DNA of 28,641 nt from JBBPZA01 sp038330095 (GCA_038330095.1 JBBQNQ010000037.1:1-28641), one strand, 5' to 3'; shown: positions 14,608 to 22,264, counted from the first letter of the stretch. Notes: generated by a model not told the origin, from the sequence alone. A program made the numbers and translations.

Positions 14608-15603
14608 ATGGCGCGGGACTGGCGCGAGGTGTTCATCACCGACGACGGCGAGGCGCCGCCGACCGAGGCGTCCGGTCAGGACGACGCCCCGCAGCGCCGC
14701 GGCGTGTTCCGCCGCCTGCGCGAGAACATGGGCAAGACGCGCCAGGCGCTCGCCGCCGAGGTCCAGGCGACGCTCTTCCTCGAGCTCAACGAGGAGACCT
14801 GGGAGCGCCTTGAGGAGGCGCTGATCGGAGCCGACGTCGGGGCTCGCACGACCGCGCAGGTCGTCGAGCGGCTCGAGCACGAGGCCGAGACCGGCGAGCT
14901 GCAGGGCGGCGAGGCGCTCACCGAGCGCCTCGTTGAGCTGCTCGCCGAGGTGGCCGGCACCGGAGAGGACCGCATCGACCTGCGCGCCGACCCGACGGTG
15001 ATCCTGGTGGTGGGGGTGAACGGCACCGGCAAGACGACGACGATCGGCAAGGTCGCCTGGCACCTGCGCCACGAGCTCGGGCGCCAGGTGGTGATCGGCG
15101 CCGCGGACACCTTCCGGGCGGCGGCGGTCGAGCAGCTCGCGACATGGGCGCAGCGCGCCGAGGCGGGCTTCGTCAGTGGCGCGGAGGAAAGCGACCCCGG
15201 CGCGGTGGCCTTCGACGCGGTCTCCAAGGCCCGCGAGTGGAACTCCGACGTGGTCGTCATCGACACCGCGGGGCGCCTGCACACGCAGCACAACCTCATG
15301 GAGGAGCTGACCAAGGTGCGCCGGGTGATCGCCAAGCAGCTTCCGGACGCCCCTCACGAGACGCTGCTTACGATCGACGCGACGACCGGCCAGAACGGCC
15401 TGCGTCAGGCCAAGCTCTTCGCCGAGGCGGTCGACGTGTCGGGGATCGTGCTCACCAAGCTCGACGGAACGGCGAAGGGCGGCATCGCGCTGGCCATCGC
15501 CGGCGAGCTCGGGATCCCCATCAAGCTGATCGGAACCGGCGAGTCGCTCGAGGACCTGCGGCCCTTCGACGCGCACGAGTTCGCGCGCGCGCTGCTCACG
15601 TAG
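14608..15603 (+). CDS. ftsY: Signal recognition particle receptor FtsY
   Basis: A 331-residue SRP GTPase. Residues 1-40 are a short acidic leader, then come the N domain helices (GVFRRLRENMGKTRQAL) and the G domain. G motifs are GVNGTGKTTT (G1), DTFRAAA, DTAGRLHT (G3), TKLDGTAKGG (G4) and GTGESLEDLRPF near the end. It docks ribosome-SRP complexes to the membrane translocon, partnering Ffh at 17813. The acidic A domain is short compared with E. coli, as is normal in Gram-positives. ATG at 14608 is chosen because it gives the shortest typical leader and follows the TATCGT element; longer starts lie inside smc. Confidence 0.95.
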   Translation: MARDWREVFITDDGEAPPTEASGQDDAPQRRGVFRRLRENMGKTRQALAAEVQATLFLELNEETWERLEEALIGADVGARTTAQVVERLEHEAETGELQGGEALTERLVELLAEVAGTGEDRIDLRADPTVILVVGVNGTGKTTTIGKVAWHLRHELGRQVVIGAADTFRAAAVEQLATWAQRAEAGFVSGAEESDPGAVAFDAVSKAREWNSDVVVIDTAGRLHTQHNLMEELTKVRRVIAKQLPDAPHETLLTIDATTGQNGLRQAKLFAEAVDVSGIVLTKLDGTAKGGIALAIAGELGIPIKLIGTGESLEDLRPFDAHEFARALLT

Positions 15604-15606
15604 ACT
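15601..15606 (+). promoter_or_regulatory. Candidate -10 element for the NfeD-SPFH pair
   Basis: TAGACT starts on the ftsY stop codon itself and ends ten bases before the ATG at 15617. Confidence 0.4.
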
Positions 15607-15616
15607 CGATCGGAAG

Positions 15617-16048
15617 ATGGAGAGCTGGGTCCTGTGGCTCATCGCGGCGTGCGCCCTCGGAGTGGGCGAGATGCTGACCCTCGGCTTCTTCCTCGCCCCG
15701 TTTGCCGCCGGAGCCCTACTCGCCGCCGTCGTCGCCCTCCTGGGTGCCGGCGCGGCGGTCGCTTGGGCCGTGTTCCTCGTCGCCTCGATCGCCGCCCTGC
15801 TGGTGATCCGACCGATCGCGCGCTCACATCGCCGCACGCCGCCGAGGCTGCGCACGGGGACGAACGCGCTGATCGGCAAGCCCGCGATCGTGCTCGAGCG
15901 GATCGCCAACCACGAGGGCGCCGGATGCGTGAAGATCGAGGGTGAGGTCTGGACGGCCCGCGCCTACGATGAGGACGAGGTCTACGACGTCGGCCATCGA
16001 GTCGAGGTAGTCGAGATCAGGGGCGCCACGGCGCTCGTCACCGAATGA
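15617..16048 (+). CDS. NfeD-like membrane protein
   Basis: A 143-residue protein of the short NfeD class. About three membrane helices lie in residues 1-70, then comes a C-terminal OB-fold domain (GTNALIGKPAIVLERI...VKIEGEVWTARAYDEDEVYDVGHRVEVVEIRG). NfeD proteins work with SPFH/stomatin proteins in membrane microdomains, and the SPFH gene is the very next one, 13 bases away. No ClpP-like protease domain is present. Start ATG at 15617 puts the first helix directly at the N-terminus. Confidence 0.9.
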   Translation: MESWVLWLIAACALGVGEMLTLGFFLAPFAAGALLAAVVALLGAGAAVAWAVFLVASIAALLVIRPIARSHRRTPPRLRTGTNALIGKPAIVLERIANHEGAGCVKIEGEVWTARAYDEDEVYDVGHRVEVVEIRGATALVTE

Positions 16049-16053
16049 GGAGG
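16048..16053 (+). promoter_or_regulatory. Perfect Shine-Dalgarno site for the SPFH gene
   Basis: AGGAGG starts on the last base of the NfeD stop codon and sits eight bases before the ATG at 16062. It stands out because most other genes in the window have weak or no such site. Confidence 0.8.
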
Positions 16054-16061
16054 GTCACGAC

Positions 16062-17126
16062 ATGGCCGGCTTGATCGCGCTCATCGTGGTCGCGGTGTTC
16101 GTGCTGTTCGTGGCTGCACGCACCATCCGGATCATTCCGCAGGCGCGCGCCGGGATCATCGAGCGCCTGGGCCGCTACAGCCGCACGCTGGACCCGGGGC
16201 TGGCCATAGTCATCCCGTTCGTCGACCGGCTAAAGCCGCTGATCGACCTGCGCGAGCAGGTCGTCACCTTCGCACCACAGCCGGTGATCACCGAGGACAA
16301 CCTCGTGGTCGGCATCGACTCGGTCCTGTACTTCACGGTCACCGACGCCAAGGCGGTGACCTACGAGGTGGCGAACCCGCTGCAGGCGATCGAGCAGCTC
16401 ACGATCACCACGCTGCGCAACGTGATCGGCGGCATGACCCTGGAGCAGACGCTCACCAGCCGCGACTCGATCAACGCGCAGCTGCGGGTCGTGCTCGACG
16501 ACGCGACGGGCAAGTGGGGGATCCGGATCAACCGCGTCGAGCTCAAGTCGGTCGACCCCCCGCCGACCATCCAGGAGGCGATGGAGAAGCAGATGCGCGC
16601 CGAGCGCGATCGCCGCGCGGCGATCCTCACCGCCGAGGGGGTCAAGCAGTCTCAGATCCTCACCGCCGAGGGCGAGAAGCAGTCGGCGGTGTTGAAGGCC
16701 GAGGGCGCGAAGACCTCGGCGATCCTGCGCTCCGAGGGCGATGCGAAGGCGATCGACACCGTGTTCAACGCGATCCACGCCGGGCGCCCGGATCGCGAGC
16801 TGCTCAGCTACCAGTACCTGCAGATGCTCCCGCAGCTCGCGCAGGGATCGGCGAACAAGATCTTCGTCATCCCGAGCGAGTTCTCCCAGGCGCTGTCCAA
16901 CCTCGGGCAGGCCGTCAGCGGGCGCGCGAAGGACGACCCACCGCCTCCGCCGGCCGCCGTGCAGCGGGCGGGCGAGGACGCGGCCGCTGAGGCCGAGGCC
17001 GCCGCGCAGGCCGCACGCGACGCCCAGGCCGAGGCCGAGAGCGCGCAGACGACGACGTTCGGCAGACCGCCACCGCCGCCGGCGGAGCTCGGCGGCGGGG
17101 AGTCTTCGCCGCCACCGGGCGGCTAG
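16062..17126 (+). CDS. SPFH/band-7 domain protein (stomatin/paraslipin, QmcA-like)
   Basis: A 354-residue membrane-anchored scaffold protein. Residues 1-20 form a single N-terminal helix. The SPFH domain (about 21-175) has IIPQARAGIIERLGRY, LDPGLAIVIPFVDR, VITEDN and GIRINRVELKSVDPP. Residues 188-231 are four tandem 11-residue units with an AEG or SEG core that would form a coiled rod. The C-terminus (from about 290) is a disordered Pro/Ala/Glu-rich tail. Members build ring-like assemblies in membrane microdomains, usually with the NfeD protein encoded next to them. The strong AGGAGG suggests it is made at a high level relative to NfeD. Confidence 0.93.
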   Translation: MAGLIALIVVAVFVLFVAARTIRIIPQARAGIIERLGRYSRTLDPGLAIVIPFVDRLKPLIDLREQVVTFAPQPVITEDNLVVGIDSVLYFTVTDAKAVTYEVANPLQAIEQLTITTLRNVIGGMTLEQTLTSRDSINAQLRVVLDDATGKWGIRINRVELKSVDPPPTIQEAMEKQMRAERDRRAAILTAEGVKQSQILTAEGEKQSAVLKAEGAKTSAILRSEGDAKAIDTVFNAIHAGRPDRELLSYQYLQMLPQLAQGSANKIFVIPSEFSQALSNLGQAVSGRAKDDPPPPPAAVQRAGEDAAAEAEAAAQAARDAQAEAESAQTTTFGRPPPPPAELGGGESSPPPGG

Positions 17127-17170
17127 GCAGCGCGAATGGCGGGCGACGAGGGGGGCGAGCGAGCTTGGGG

Positions 17171-17215
17171 GGTTAGGCAGATTCCGGTCGGTATGCGGCC
17201 GCTTCCTGCCCCACC
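17171..17215. repeat. Palindromic repeat, copy 1
   Basis: GGTTAGGCAG at 17171-17180 pairs with CTGCCCCACC at 17206-17215 (8 of 10 positions). From GGCAGATTCCGG onward, about 42 bases match copy 2 near 17609 with only seven differences. It lies beyond the 3' end of the decayed DUF559 gene. Confidence 0.7.
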
Positions 17216-17297
17216 CTGGCAAACCGCTTCTCACCCACCCCTCCCTCGCCTGATGCCGTTCGCCGCGCACCTCCGAGTGGCTCACGGACGGCAGCGA

Positions 17298-17596
17298 CTA
17301 CGGAAGGAGGGTCCGGAGCGTCGTGGCGATCTCGTCGGGGGCGTTGATCACCTGGCGCCAGGTGACCCGGACGACGCGCCACCCCGCGCAGCTCAGCCGT
17401 TGGTCGCGGCGGCGGTCGCGCTCGAACGCCTCCCGCGTGCCGTGCGGGCGGTAGCCGTCGTTCTCGACGATCAGCCGTCGGGCCGGCCGTTACCCACTCC
17501 TCCGCGGACGCTTCGCTCGCTCATGCCGAGCGTGGTCAGCTGCCGCAGCGCGACGACGCCGTGTTGCCGACCCGCAAGCCCTGCGATCGCTTGCCC
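17298..17596 (-). pseudogene. Decayed DUF559 (Vsr/MutH-like fold) endonuclease gene
   Basis: Reading the minus strand, 17596-17508 encodes AIAGLAGRQHGVVALRQL and TTLGMSERSVR, the helix-turn-helix start typical of large actinobacterial DUF559 proteins. A shift to another frame follows, and about 17487-17298 encodes ARRLIVENDGYRPHGTR, EAFERDRRRDQRL, AGWRVVRVTWRQ and a TAG stop at 17300-17298. That is the usual DUF559 C-terminus with its nuclease core end. The middle of the gene (normally well over 100 residues) is missing and the two parts are out of frame. These genes are often mobile and multi-copy. The fragments are far too short to make an active enzyme. Confidence 0.8.
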
Positions 17597-17600
17597 TAAA

Positions 17601-17651
17601 GGGGGTGGGGCAGATTCCGGCCGATGTGCGACCGCTTTCTGCCACACCCCC
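17601..17651. repeat. Palindromic repeat, copy 2
   Basis: GGGGGTGGGGCAGA at 17601-17614 pairs with TCTGCCACACCCCC at 17638-17651 (13 of 14), around a 23-base loop. It is related to copy 1 and sits at the 5' edge of the DUF559 remnant. It could fold as a strong hairpin in RNA. Confidence 0.75.
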
Positions 17652-17798
17652 TCCACTCGCCCGATGATGTCGGCTTCGCTGCTACGCGCGCATCACGGGA
17701 GCGCGCCAAAGACTGCGGTGACACGCGCGGAACGCGCGCGCGGCCGCCGACGCCAGGAGCGCCACTCGAAGCGCATCCGGGAGCTGGGACGGCGCGAG

Positions 17799-17804
17799 TA
17801 GCCT
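17799..17804 (+). promoter_or_regulatory. Candidate -10 element for ffh
   Basis: TAGCCT ends eight bases before the ffh GTG. No ribosome site is visible between. Confidence 0.5.
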
Positions 17805-17812
17805 TCCCGGAA

Positions 17813-19147
17813 GTGTTCGACTCCCTCTCCGAGAAGCTGCAGGACGCGCTGGGCGACGTGCGCTCGCGCGGCTCGTTGCGCGAGGAGGATGTCGCCAAGG
17901 CGATGCGCGAGATCCGCCTCGCCCTGCTGGAGGCCGACGTGAACCTCAAGGTCGTGCGCCAGTTCACCAGCGCGGTGAAGGAGCGTGCGGTCGGCGACGA
18001 GGTCATCGGTCAGCTCAACTCCGGCCAGCAGGTCGTGAAGATCGTCAACGAGGAGCTCACGAACCTGATGGGCGGCGCCGGGCACGACGTCGCGTTCTCT
18101 CCGCGGCCGCCCACGGTGATCCTCATGGCCGGCCTCCAGGGCTCGGGCAAGACCACCGCGACCGCCAAGCTGGCGCGCCAGCTGCGCGAGCAGCACGGCT
18201 CGTCGGTGGCCGTCGCCGCGTGCGACGTCTACCGGCCGGCCGCAGTCGAGCAGCTGGTCAAGGTCGGCCACCAGGCCGGCGCGGACGTCTATGAGCGAGG
18301 GACCGATGCCGATCCGGTGACCATCGCCACCTGGGCCCGCGAGCGCGCGGTGCAGGAGGGCAAGGACGTCCTCATCGTCGACACCTCGGGCCGCCTGCAC
18401 GTCGACCAGGCGCTCATGGAGGAGCTCGCGCAGATCCGCAAGGCGACCAAGCCTCACACGATCCTGTTGGTGGTCGACGCTATGACGGGCCAGGACGCGG
18501 TCAACGTCGCACAGGAGTTCAGCGCGGTCGTCGACTTCGACGGCGTCGTGCTCACCAAGCTCGACGGCGACGCCCGCGGAGGCGCCGCGCTGTCGGTCAA
18601 GGCGATCACCGGCAAGCCCATCCTCTACGCGTCCACGGGCGAGAAGCTCGACCAGTTCGAGCGCTTCCACCCCGACCGCATGGCGCAGCGCATCCTCGGT
18701 ATGGGCGACGTCCTCTCGTTCATCGAGAAGGCCGAGCAGCAGGTCGACGAGGACAAGGCGGCAGAGCTCGAGCGCAAGCTGCGCAAGGACCAGTTCACCT
18801 TCGAGGACTTCCTGGACCAGATGAAGCAGGTCCGGCGCATGGGCCCGCTGCAGTCGGTGCTGGGGATGCTCCCTGGACTGTCGGGCCACCAGCTCTCCCA
18901 GATGAAGATCGACGAGCGCGAGCTCGACCGCATCGAGGCGATCGTGCTGTCGATGACCCCGGAGGAGCGCCGGCGCCCAGAGCTGATCAAGGGCTCGCGG
19001 CGGCTGCGCATCGCCAGAGGCTCGGGGACGAGCGTCCAGCAGGTCAATCAGCTCGTCAAGCAGTTTGGCCAGATGCGCAAGATGATGAAGTCGCTCGGCC
19101 AGGGGCGGATGCCCGACCTCGGTGCGCTCATGCGCGGCGGCCGCTAG
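17813..19147 (+). CDS. ffh: Signal recognition particle protein Ffh
   Basis: A 444-residue SRP54-type GTPase that binds signal sequences and 4.5S/SRP RNA and docks with FtsY. N domain from FDSLSEKLQ; G domain with GLQGSGKTTATAKLA (G1), DTSGRLHVD (G3, Asp190-Gly193) and TKLDGDARGG (G4). The C-terminal M domain (from about 300) is methionine-rich with RRLRIARGSGTSVQQVNQL, the RNA-binding motif, and ends MRKMMKSLGQ. G3 is DTSG rather than the usual DTAG. GTG at 17813 is chosen because the family begins at this point and TAGCCT lies just upstream; a frame extending to 17624 runs into the repeat region. Confidence 0.96.
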   Translation: MFDSLSEKLQDALGDVRSRGSLREEDVAKAMREIRLALLEADVNLKVVRQFTSAVKERAVGDEVIGQLNSGQQVVKIVNEELTNLMGGAGHDVAFSPRPPTVILMAGLQGSGKTTATAKLARQLREQHGSSVAVAACDVYRPAAVEQLVKVGHQAGADVYERGTDADPVTIATWARERAVQEGKDVLIVDTSGRLHVDQALMEELAQIRKATKPHTILLVVDAMTGQDAVNVAQEFSAVVDFDGVVLTKLDGDARGGAALSVKAITGKPILYASTGEKLDQFERFHPDRMAQRILGMGDVLSFIEKAEQQVDEDKAAELERKLRKDQFTFEDFLDQMKQVRRMGPLQSVLGMLPGLSGHQLSQMKIDERELDRIEAIVLSMTPEERRRPELIKGSRRLRIARGSGTSVQQVNQLVKQFGQMRKMMKSLGQGRMPDLGALMRGGR

Positions 19148-19230
19148 GCAGTCGACCGGCAGTCGGCCGGGCGATGGACGGCCGGCCGCGCCTCCGTTTC
19201 CCCGGCCGGTCGCGCTTCACCTTCCCCCGC

Positions 19231-19236
19231 TACTCT
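19231..19236 (+). promoter_or_regulatory. Candidate -10 element for rpsP operon
   Basis: TACTCT, ten bases before the rpsP ATG in the 99-base ffh-rpsP gap. The rest of the gap is rich in CCGG-type inverted words but has no convincing terminator. Confidence 0.45.
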
Positions 19237-19246
19237 CTGCCACTCC

Positions 19247-19501
19247 ATGGCTGTCCGAATGAGACTGACCCGCGTGGGCGGGCGCAAGGATCCGATCTGG
19301 CGTGTGGTCGTGGCCGACCAGCGCTCCCCGCGCGACGGCCGCGTGATCGAGACGGTCGGGCGCTACAACGCCCAGACCAACCCCTCGACGATCGCGCTCG
19401 ACGAGGAGCGCGTGCGCATGTGGCTGATCCGGGGCGCCCAGCCGTCTCAGACCGTGCGCAAGCTGCTGCGCACGCAGGGCATCGACCCGACCCACCCCTA
19501 G
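19247..19501 (+). CDS. rpsP: 30S ribosomal protein S16
   Basis: An 84-residue protein with the standard S16 sequence: VRMRLTRVGGRKDPIWRVVVAD, RDGRVIETVGRYN and the C-terminal helix EERVRMWLIRGAQPSQTVRKLL. It helps 30S assembly. It leads the classic rpsP-KH-rimM-trmD-rplS run. The ATG start gives the normal MAVRMRL opening. Confidence 0.96.
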   Translation: MAVRMRLTRVGGRKDPIWRVVVADQRSPRDGRVIETVGRYNAQTNPSTIALDEERVRMWLIRGAQPSQTVRKLLRTQGIDPTHP

Positions 19502-19507
19502 GCCCCA

Positions 19508-19750
19508 GTGGACGAGCTCGCCGACCTGCTCGGCTTCCTCGCCCGCGCGCTCGTCACCGAGCCCGAGGCGGTTACGGTCGAGCACTTCGAGGAGGACGAC
19601 GGCACGATCGTCCTCGAGCTGACCGTCGCTGACGAGGACTACGGCAAGGTCATCGGCCGCGGGGGTCGCACCGCCGGTGCGCTGCGCACGGTGGTGAAGG
19701 CCGCCGGCGCGCGGGTTGACCGTCGCGTGCTCCTCGACATCGTGGACTGA
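19508..19750 (+). CDS. khpA: KH-domain RNA-binding protein KhpA
   Basis: An 80-residue single KH domain of the KhpA (formerly YlqC) type, with the RNA-gripping loop IGRGG (Gly50-Gly53) after DYGKV and a C-terminal VLLDIVD strand. Such proteins bind RNA and pair with KhpB/Jag in Gram-positives. The GTG start at 19508 is six bases after the rpsP stop. The gene overlaps rimM by one base (TGATG). Confidence 0.93.
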   Translation: MDELADLLGFLARALVTEPEAVTVEHFEEDDGTIVLELTVADEDYGKVIGRGGRTAGALRTVVKAAGARVDRRVLLDIVD

Positions 19751-20277
19751 TGTCTGCGCGCCAGCTCGTCGCCGGCGTCGTCGGGCGACCGCACGGGCTC
19801 GACGGCAGCTTCCACGTGCGCGAGGCGCGCGCTTCGCTGTTGATCGCCGGCGCGCGGATCACCGTCGCCGGTCGCGAGAGCGAGATCGAGCGTCGCGCCG
19901 GGACCGACGAGCGCCCGATCGTGCGGCTGTCGGGCTGGTCGGGGCGCGAGGCGGCGCAGCGGCTGCACGGCGAGCGCCTGCTCGCGGATGGCGCCCGCGC
20001 GCCGGCGCTGGGGGAAGACGAGTGGTACGCGGAGGAGCTCGCGGGCTGCCGGGTGCTGGACGGCGAGCGCGAGGTGGGGGAGGTGCGGCGGCTGCTCGGG
20101 CTTCCCTCCTGCGAGGTGCTTGAGGTGGCCCGGCCGGATGCCGCCGACCTGCTCGTGCCGCTCGTGCGCGACGCCGTGCGGTCAGTCGACGTGGTCGCAC
20201 GGCGCATCGAGGTGGACCTCATGTTCCTGGGCGAGGCGCCCCCGGCCGGCTCGGACCCTTCGCCGGCGGACCGCTGA
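19750..20277 (+). CDS. rimM: Ribosome maturation factor RimM
   Basis: A 175-residue protein with the RimM N-terminal beta barrel (VAGVVGRPHGLDGSFHVRE) and C-terminal PRC-barrel (DEWYAEELAGCRVLDG...LLVPLVRDAVRSVDVVARRIEVDL). It binds S19 and aids 16S rRNA 3' major domain maturation. Start and stop overlap neighbours by one base (TGATG at both ends), tying its translation to khpA and trmD. The short C-terminal tail (GEAPPAGSDPSPADR) is unstructured. Confidence 0.95.
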   Translation: MSARQLVAGVVGRPHGLDGSFHVREARASLLIAGARITVAGRESEIERRAGTDERPIVRLSGWSGREAAQRLHGERLLADGARAPALGEDEWYAEELAGCRVLDGEREVGEVRRLLGLPSCEVLEVARPDAADLLVPLVRDAVRSVDVVARRIEVDLMFLGEAPPAGSDPSPADR

Positions 20278-20957
20278 TGCAGATCGACGTCTTCACGCTG
20301 TTTCCCGAGTGGTTTCAGTGGTTCCAGACCCAGCGTCATGTCGCCAACGCGCTCGCCCTGGGGCACGAGCTGCGCTACGTCTCCTACCGCGAGCACACGC
20401 CGCTCAGCGCCGGCCAGGTCGACGACACCCCGTTCGGCGGCGGCGCCGGGATGGTGCTGCGCGTCGACGTGGTCGACGCCGCCCTGCGCGCGTGGTATCA
20501 GCGCGACCCTGCGGCGCTGCGCGCGGAGCGGCGAATCATCGCGCTCACCCCGGGCGGGCGGCTGCTTGGCGACGCCCTACTGAACGAGCTCGCGGCCGAG
20601 CCCGCCCTCACGCTGCTGTGTGGCCGCTACGAGGGCTTTGACGAGCGCATCGTCGAGCACCTGTGCTCCGACGCCATCTCCATCGGGCGCTACGTGCTCT
20701 CGGGCGGAGAGCTTGCGGCGATGGTCGTCTGCGACGGTGTGCTGCGCAAGCTGCCGGGTGCGCTGGGGCACGAGGACTCCGCCGTGGAGGAGTCCTTCTC
20801 GCCTGCGCTGGAGGGCCTGCCCGAGTACCCGCACTACACGCGACCGGCGGACTACCGCGGCTGGCAGGTTCCCGATGTGCTGCTCTCCGGCCACCACGCG
20901 CGTATCCGCGCATGGCGCCTGGAGCAGGCGCGGCGGCGGGGCGGCGGCGGCGCCTAG
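20277..20957 (+). CDS. trmD: tRNA (guanine-N1)-methyltransferase TrmD
   Basis: A 226-residue SPOUT enzyme that methylates G37 of tRNAs reading CNN/GGN-type codons, preventing frameshifts. It has MQIDVFTLFPEW, DDTPFGGGAGMVLR, LLCGRYEGFDERI, the knot motif ISIGRYVLSGGELAAM, and HYTRPADYRGWQVP with the catalytic aspartate region. Length and motifs are normal. It is followed by a strong hairpin at 20966, so the rpsP-trmD unit may end here. Confidence 0.96.
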   Translation: MQIDVFTLFPEWFQWFQTQRHVANALALGHELRYVSYREHTPLSAGQVDDTPFGGGAGMVLRVDVVDAALRAWYQRDPAALRAERRIIALTPGGRLLGDALLNELAAEPALTLLCGRYEGFDERIVEHLCSDAISIGRYVLSGGELAAMVVCDGVLRKLPGALGHEDSAVEESFSPALEGLPEYPHYTRPADYRGWQVPDVLLSGHHARIRAWRLEQARRRGGGGA

Positions 20958-20965
20958 CCGCGCCT

Positions 20966-20988
20966 CGCGAGCCCCTAGACGGCTCGCG
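20966..20988 (+). terminator. Hairpin after trmD, likely terminator or attenuator
   Basis: CGCGAGCC (20966-20973) pairs perfectly with GGCTCGCG (20981-20988) around a seven-base loop, starting eight bases after the trmD stop. There is no T-run, as is often the case in high-GC Gram-positives. It probably separates trmD from rplS transcription. Confidence 0.6.
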
Positions 20989-21042
20989 GTCGCCGGCTCA
21001 CCCTCCGCTCCTGCCGCTGCCTGGGCCCGGCCCTTGGTCCGC

Positions 21043-21048
21043 TACCAT
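21043..21048 (+). promoter_or_regulatory. Candidate -10 element for rplS
   Basis: TACCAT lies 44 bases before the rplS ATG, giving a real leader of about 37 bases, pyrimidine-rich just before the start. This differs from the short leaders predicted for other genes here. Confidence 0.35.
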
Positions 21049-21092
21049 CACCCTCCCGCGACGGCCCGTTCGGCCTCGCGCTTTTCTTTGCC

Positions 21093-21650
21093 ATGAGCAG
21101 CGTCATCGAAAGCCTCGAGCGAGCCCAGCTGCGTCGCGTCCCCTCCTTCCAGGCAGGCGACCGCGTGCGGGTGCACTTCCAGGTCGTCGAGGGCAGCCGC
21201 CGGCGCACGCAGGTCTTCGAGGGCGTCGTGATCAAGCGCCAGGGCCACGGAGTGCGCGAGACCTTCACCGTGCGCAAGCAGTCCTTCGGCGTGGGCGTCG
21301 AGCGGACGTTCCCGGTCCACTCGCCGAAGATCGAGCGCATCGAGATCGCAGCCCGCGGTGACGTCCGTCGGGCGAAGCTCTATTACCTGCGTGGTCGCGT
21401 GGGCAAGCGGGCGCGAGTTCGCGAGCGGCGCTTCTTCGGTGCGGAGGCAGCCGTCGAGCCGGGCCTGCTGCACGCGCCCGTGGCCGGCGGCGTGGACGCC
21501 GAGGGCGACGCGGCCGCCGAAGTCGAGTCCGAGCTCTCGCCCGATGCCGACCAGGGCGAGGCCGTGAAGGAGGCGACCGCGGAGCAGGTCCCGGCCGAGG
21601 TCGCGGAGGAGCCCGCCGGCGGCGAGCCGGAACAAGCCGGCCAGTCCTAG
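21093..21650 (+). CDS. rplS: 50S ribosomal protein L19 with long acidic C-terminal extension
   Basis: Residues 1-115 are a normal L19 at the 30S-50S interface: FQAGDRVRVHFQVVEG, RTQVFEGVVIKRQG, ERTFPVHSPKIERIE and AKLYYLRGRVGKRARV. The remaining 70 residues (about 117-185) are Ala/Glu/Asp/Pro-rich with almost no basic residues, a probable disordered acidic tail that most L19 proteins lack. No frameshift is needed to explain it; the tail is one continuous frame to the TAG, two bases before lepB. It may be removable, may contact other factors, or may be neutral. Confidence 0.95.
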   Translation: MSSVIESLERAQLRRVPSFQAGDRVRVHFQVVEGSRRRTQVFEGVVIKRQGHGVRETFTVRKQSFGVGVERTFPVHSPKIERIEIAARGDVRRAKLYYLRGRVGKRARVRERRFFGAEAAVEPGLLHAPVAGGVDAEGDAAAEVESELSPDADQGEAVKEATAEQVPAEVAEEPAGGEPEQAGQS

Positions 21651-21652
21651 AG

Positions 21653-22264
21653 GTGGCTTCCGCTACCAAGAGGAAGTCGACCGGCGGCTCGCTGATCGAG
21701 CTGGCGGTCATCGTGGTGGTCGCGCTCGTCCTGGCCCTGGTGATCCAGGCCGTCCTCGTCAAGCCCTACCGGATCCCCAGCGAGTCGATGGAGCCCACGC
21801 TCGATGTCGGCCAGCGGGTGCTCGTCAACCGGCTCGGCCACCGCTTCGGCGACCCGAGCATCGGGGACATCCTGGTCTTCCACCCGCCTGCTGGCTCGGA
21901 CACCAATCAGTGCGGGGCGCCGGTCCAGCAGGGTCAGCCGTGCGGGCGACCCACCCCTGAGCGCTCGGATGTCAACTTCATCAAGCGGGTGGTCGCCGGC
22001 CCCGGGGACACCATCGCGATCCGCAACGGCCGCGTGGTGCGCAACGGCAAGCTCCAGAAAGAGCGCTATGTGCGGCCTTGCGCCGGTGGCGAGCAGTGCA
22101 ACTTCCCGGTTCCGGTCAAAGTTCCACCCGGCCATTGGTTCATGATGGGAGACAACCGTGGGTCCTCCGACGACAGCCGCTTCTGGGGCCCTGTCCCCAA
22201 GAAATGGATCATCGGGGGCGCCTTCGCCACCTACTGGCCTCCGCGGCGGATCGGCCTCCTCTGA
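21653..22264 (+). CDS. lepB: Signal peptidase I
   Basis: A 203-residue membrane serine protease that removes signal peptides from exported proteins. One membrane helix (about 13-36) follows a basic start. Catalytic Ser45 is in IPSESMEPTL, and the general-base Lys111 is in VNFIKRVVAGPGD. Box E is GDNRGSSDDSRFWGPVP, and the family-typical end WIIGGAFATYWPPRRIG is present. Two cysteine pairs (C87/C97, and CAGGEQC further on) may form extracellular disulfides. GTG at 21653 is two bases after rplS, so it is co-transcribed with it. Confidence 0.96.
   Translation: MASATKRKSTGGSLIELAVIVVVALVLALVIQAVLVKPYRIPSESMEPTLDVGQRVLVNRLGHRFGDPSIGDILVFHPPAGSDTNQCGAPVQQGQPCGRPTPERSDVNFIKRVVAGPGDTIAIRNGRVVRNGKLQKERYVRPCAGGEQCNFPVPVKVPPGHWFMMGDNRGSSDDSRFWGPVPKKWIIGGAFATYWPPRRIGLL

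Larger units (their letters stand above)
17127..17812. other. Non-coding gap of 686 bases holding gene debris and repeats
   Basis: Between the SPFH gene and ffh I see no intact gene. An open frame on the plus strand runs through it but has no recognisable protein. The gap holds two related palindromic repeats (near 17171 and 17601) and, between them on the minus strand, fragments of a DUF559-type endonuclease gene. The last 14 bases carry the likely ffh promoter. Confidence 0.75.

Noticed and set aside
17136..17801. Plus-strand open frame in the SPFH-ffh gap
   Set aside because: It contains both repeats and the reverse complement of the DUF559 fragments; the translation has no recognisable domain.
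19148..19230. Terminator between ffh and rpsP
   Set aside because: Several CCGG-containing inverted words exist, but no stem clearly better than expected for such GC-rich DNA.
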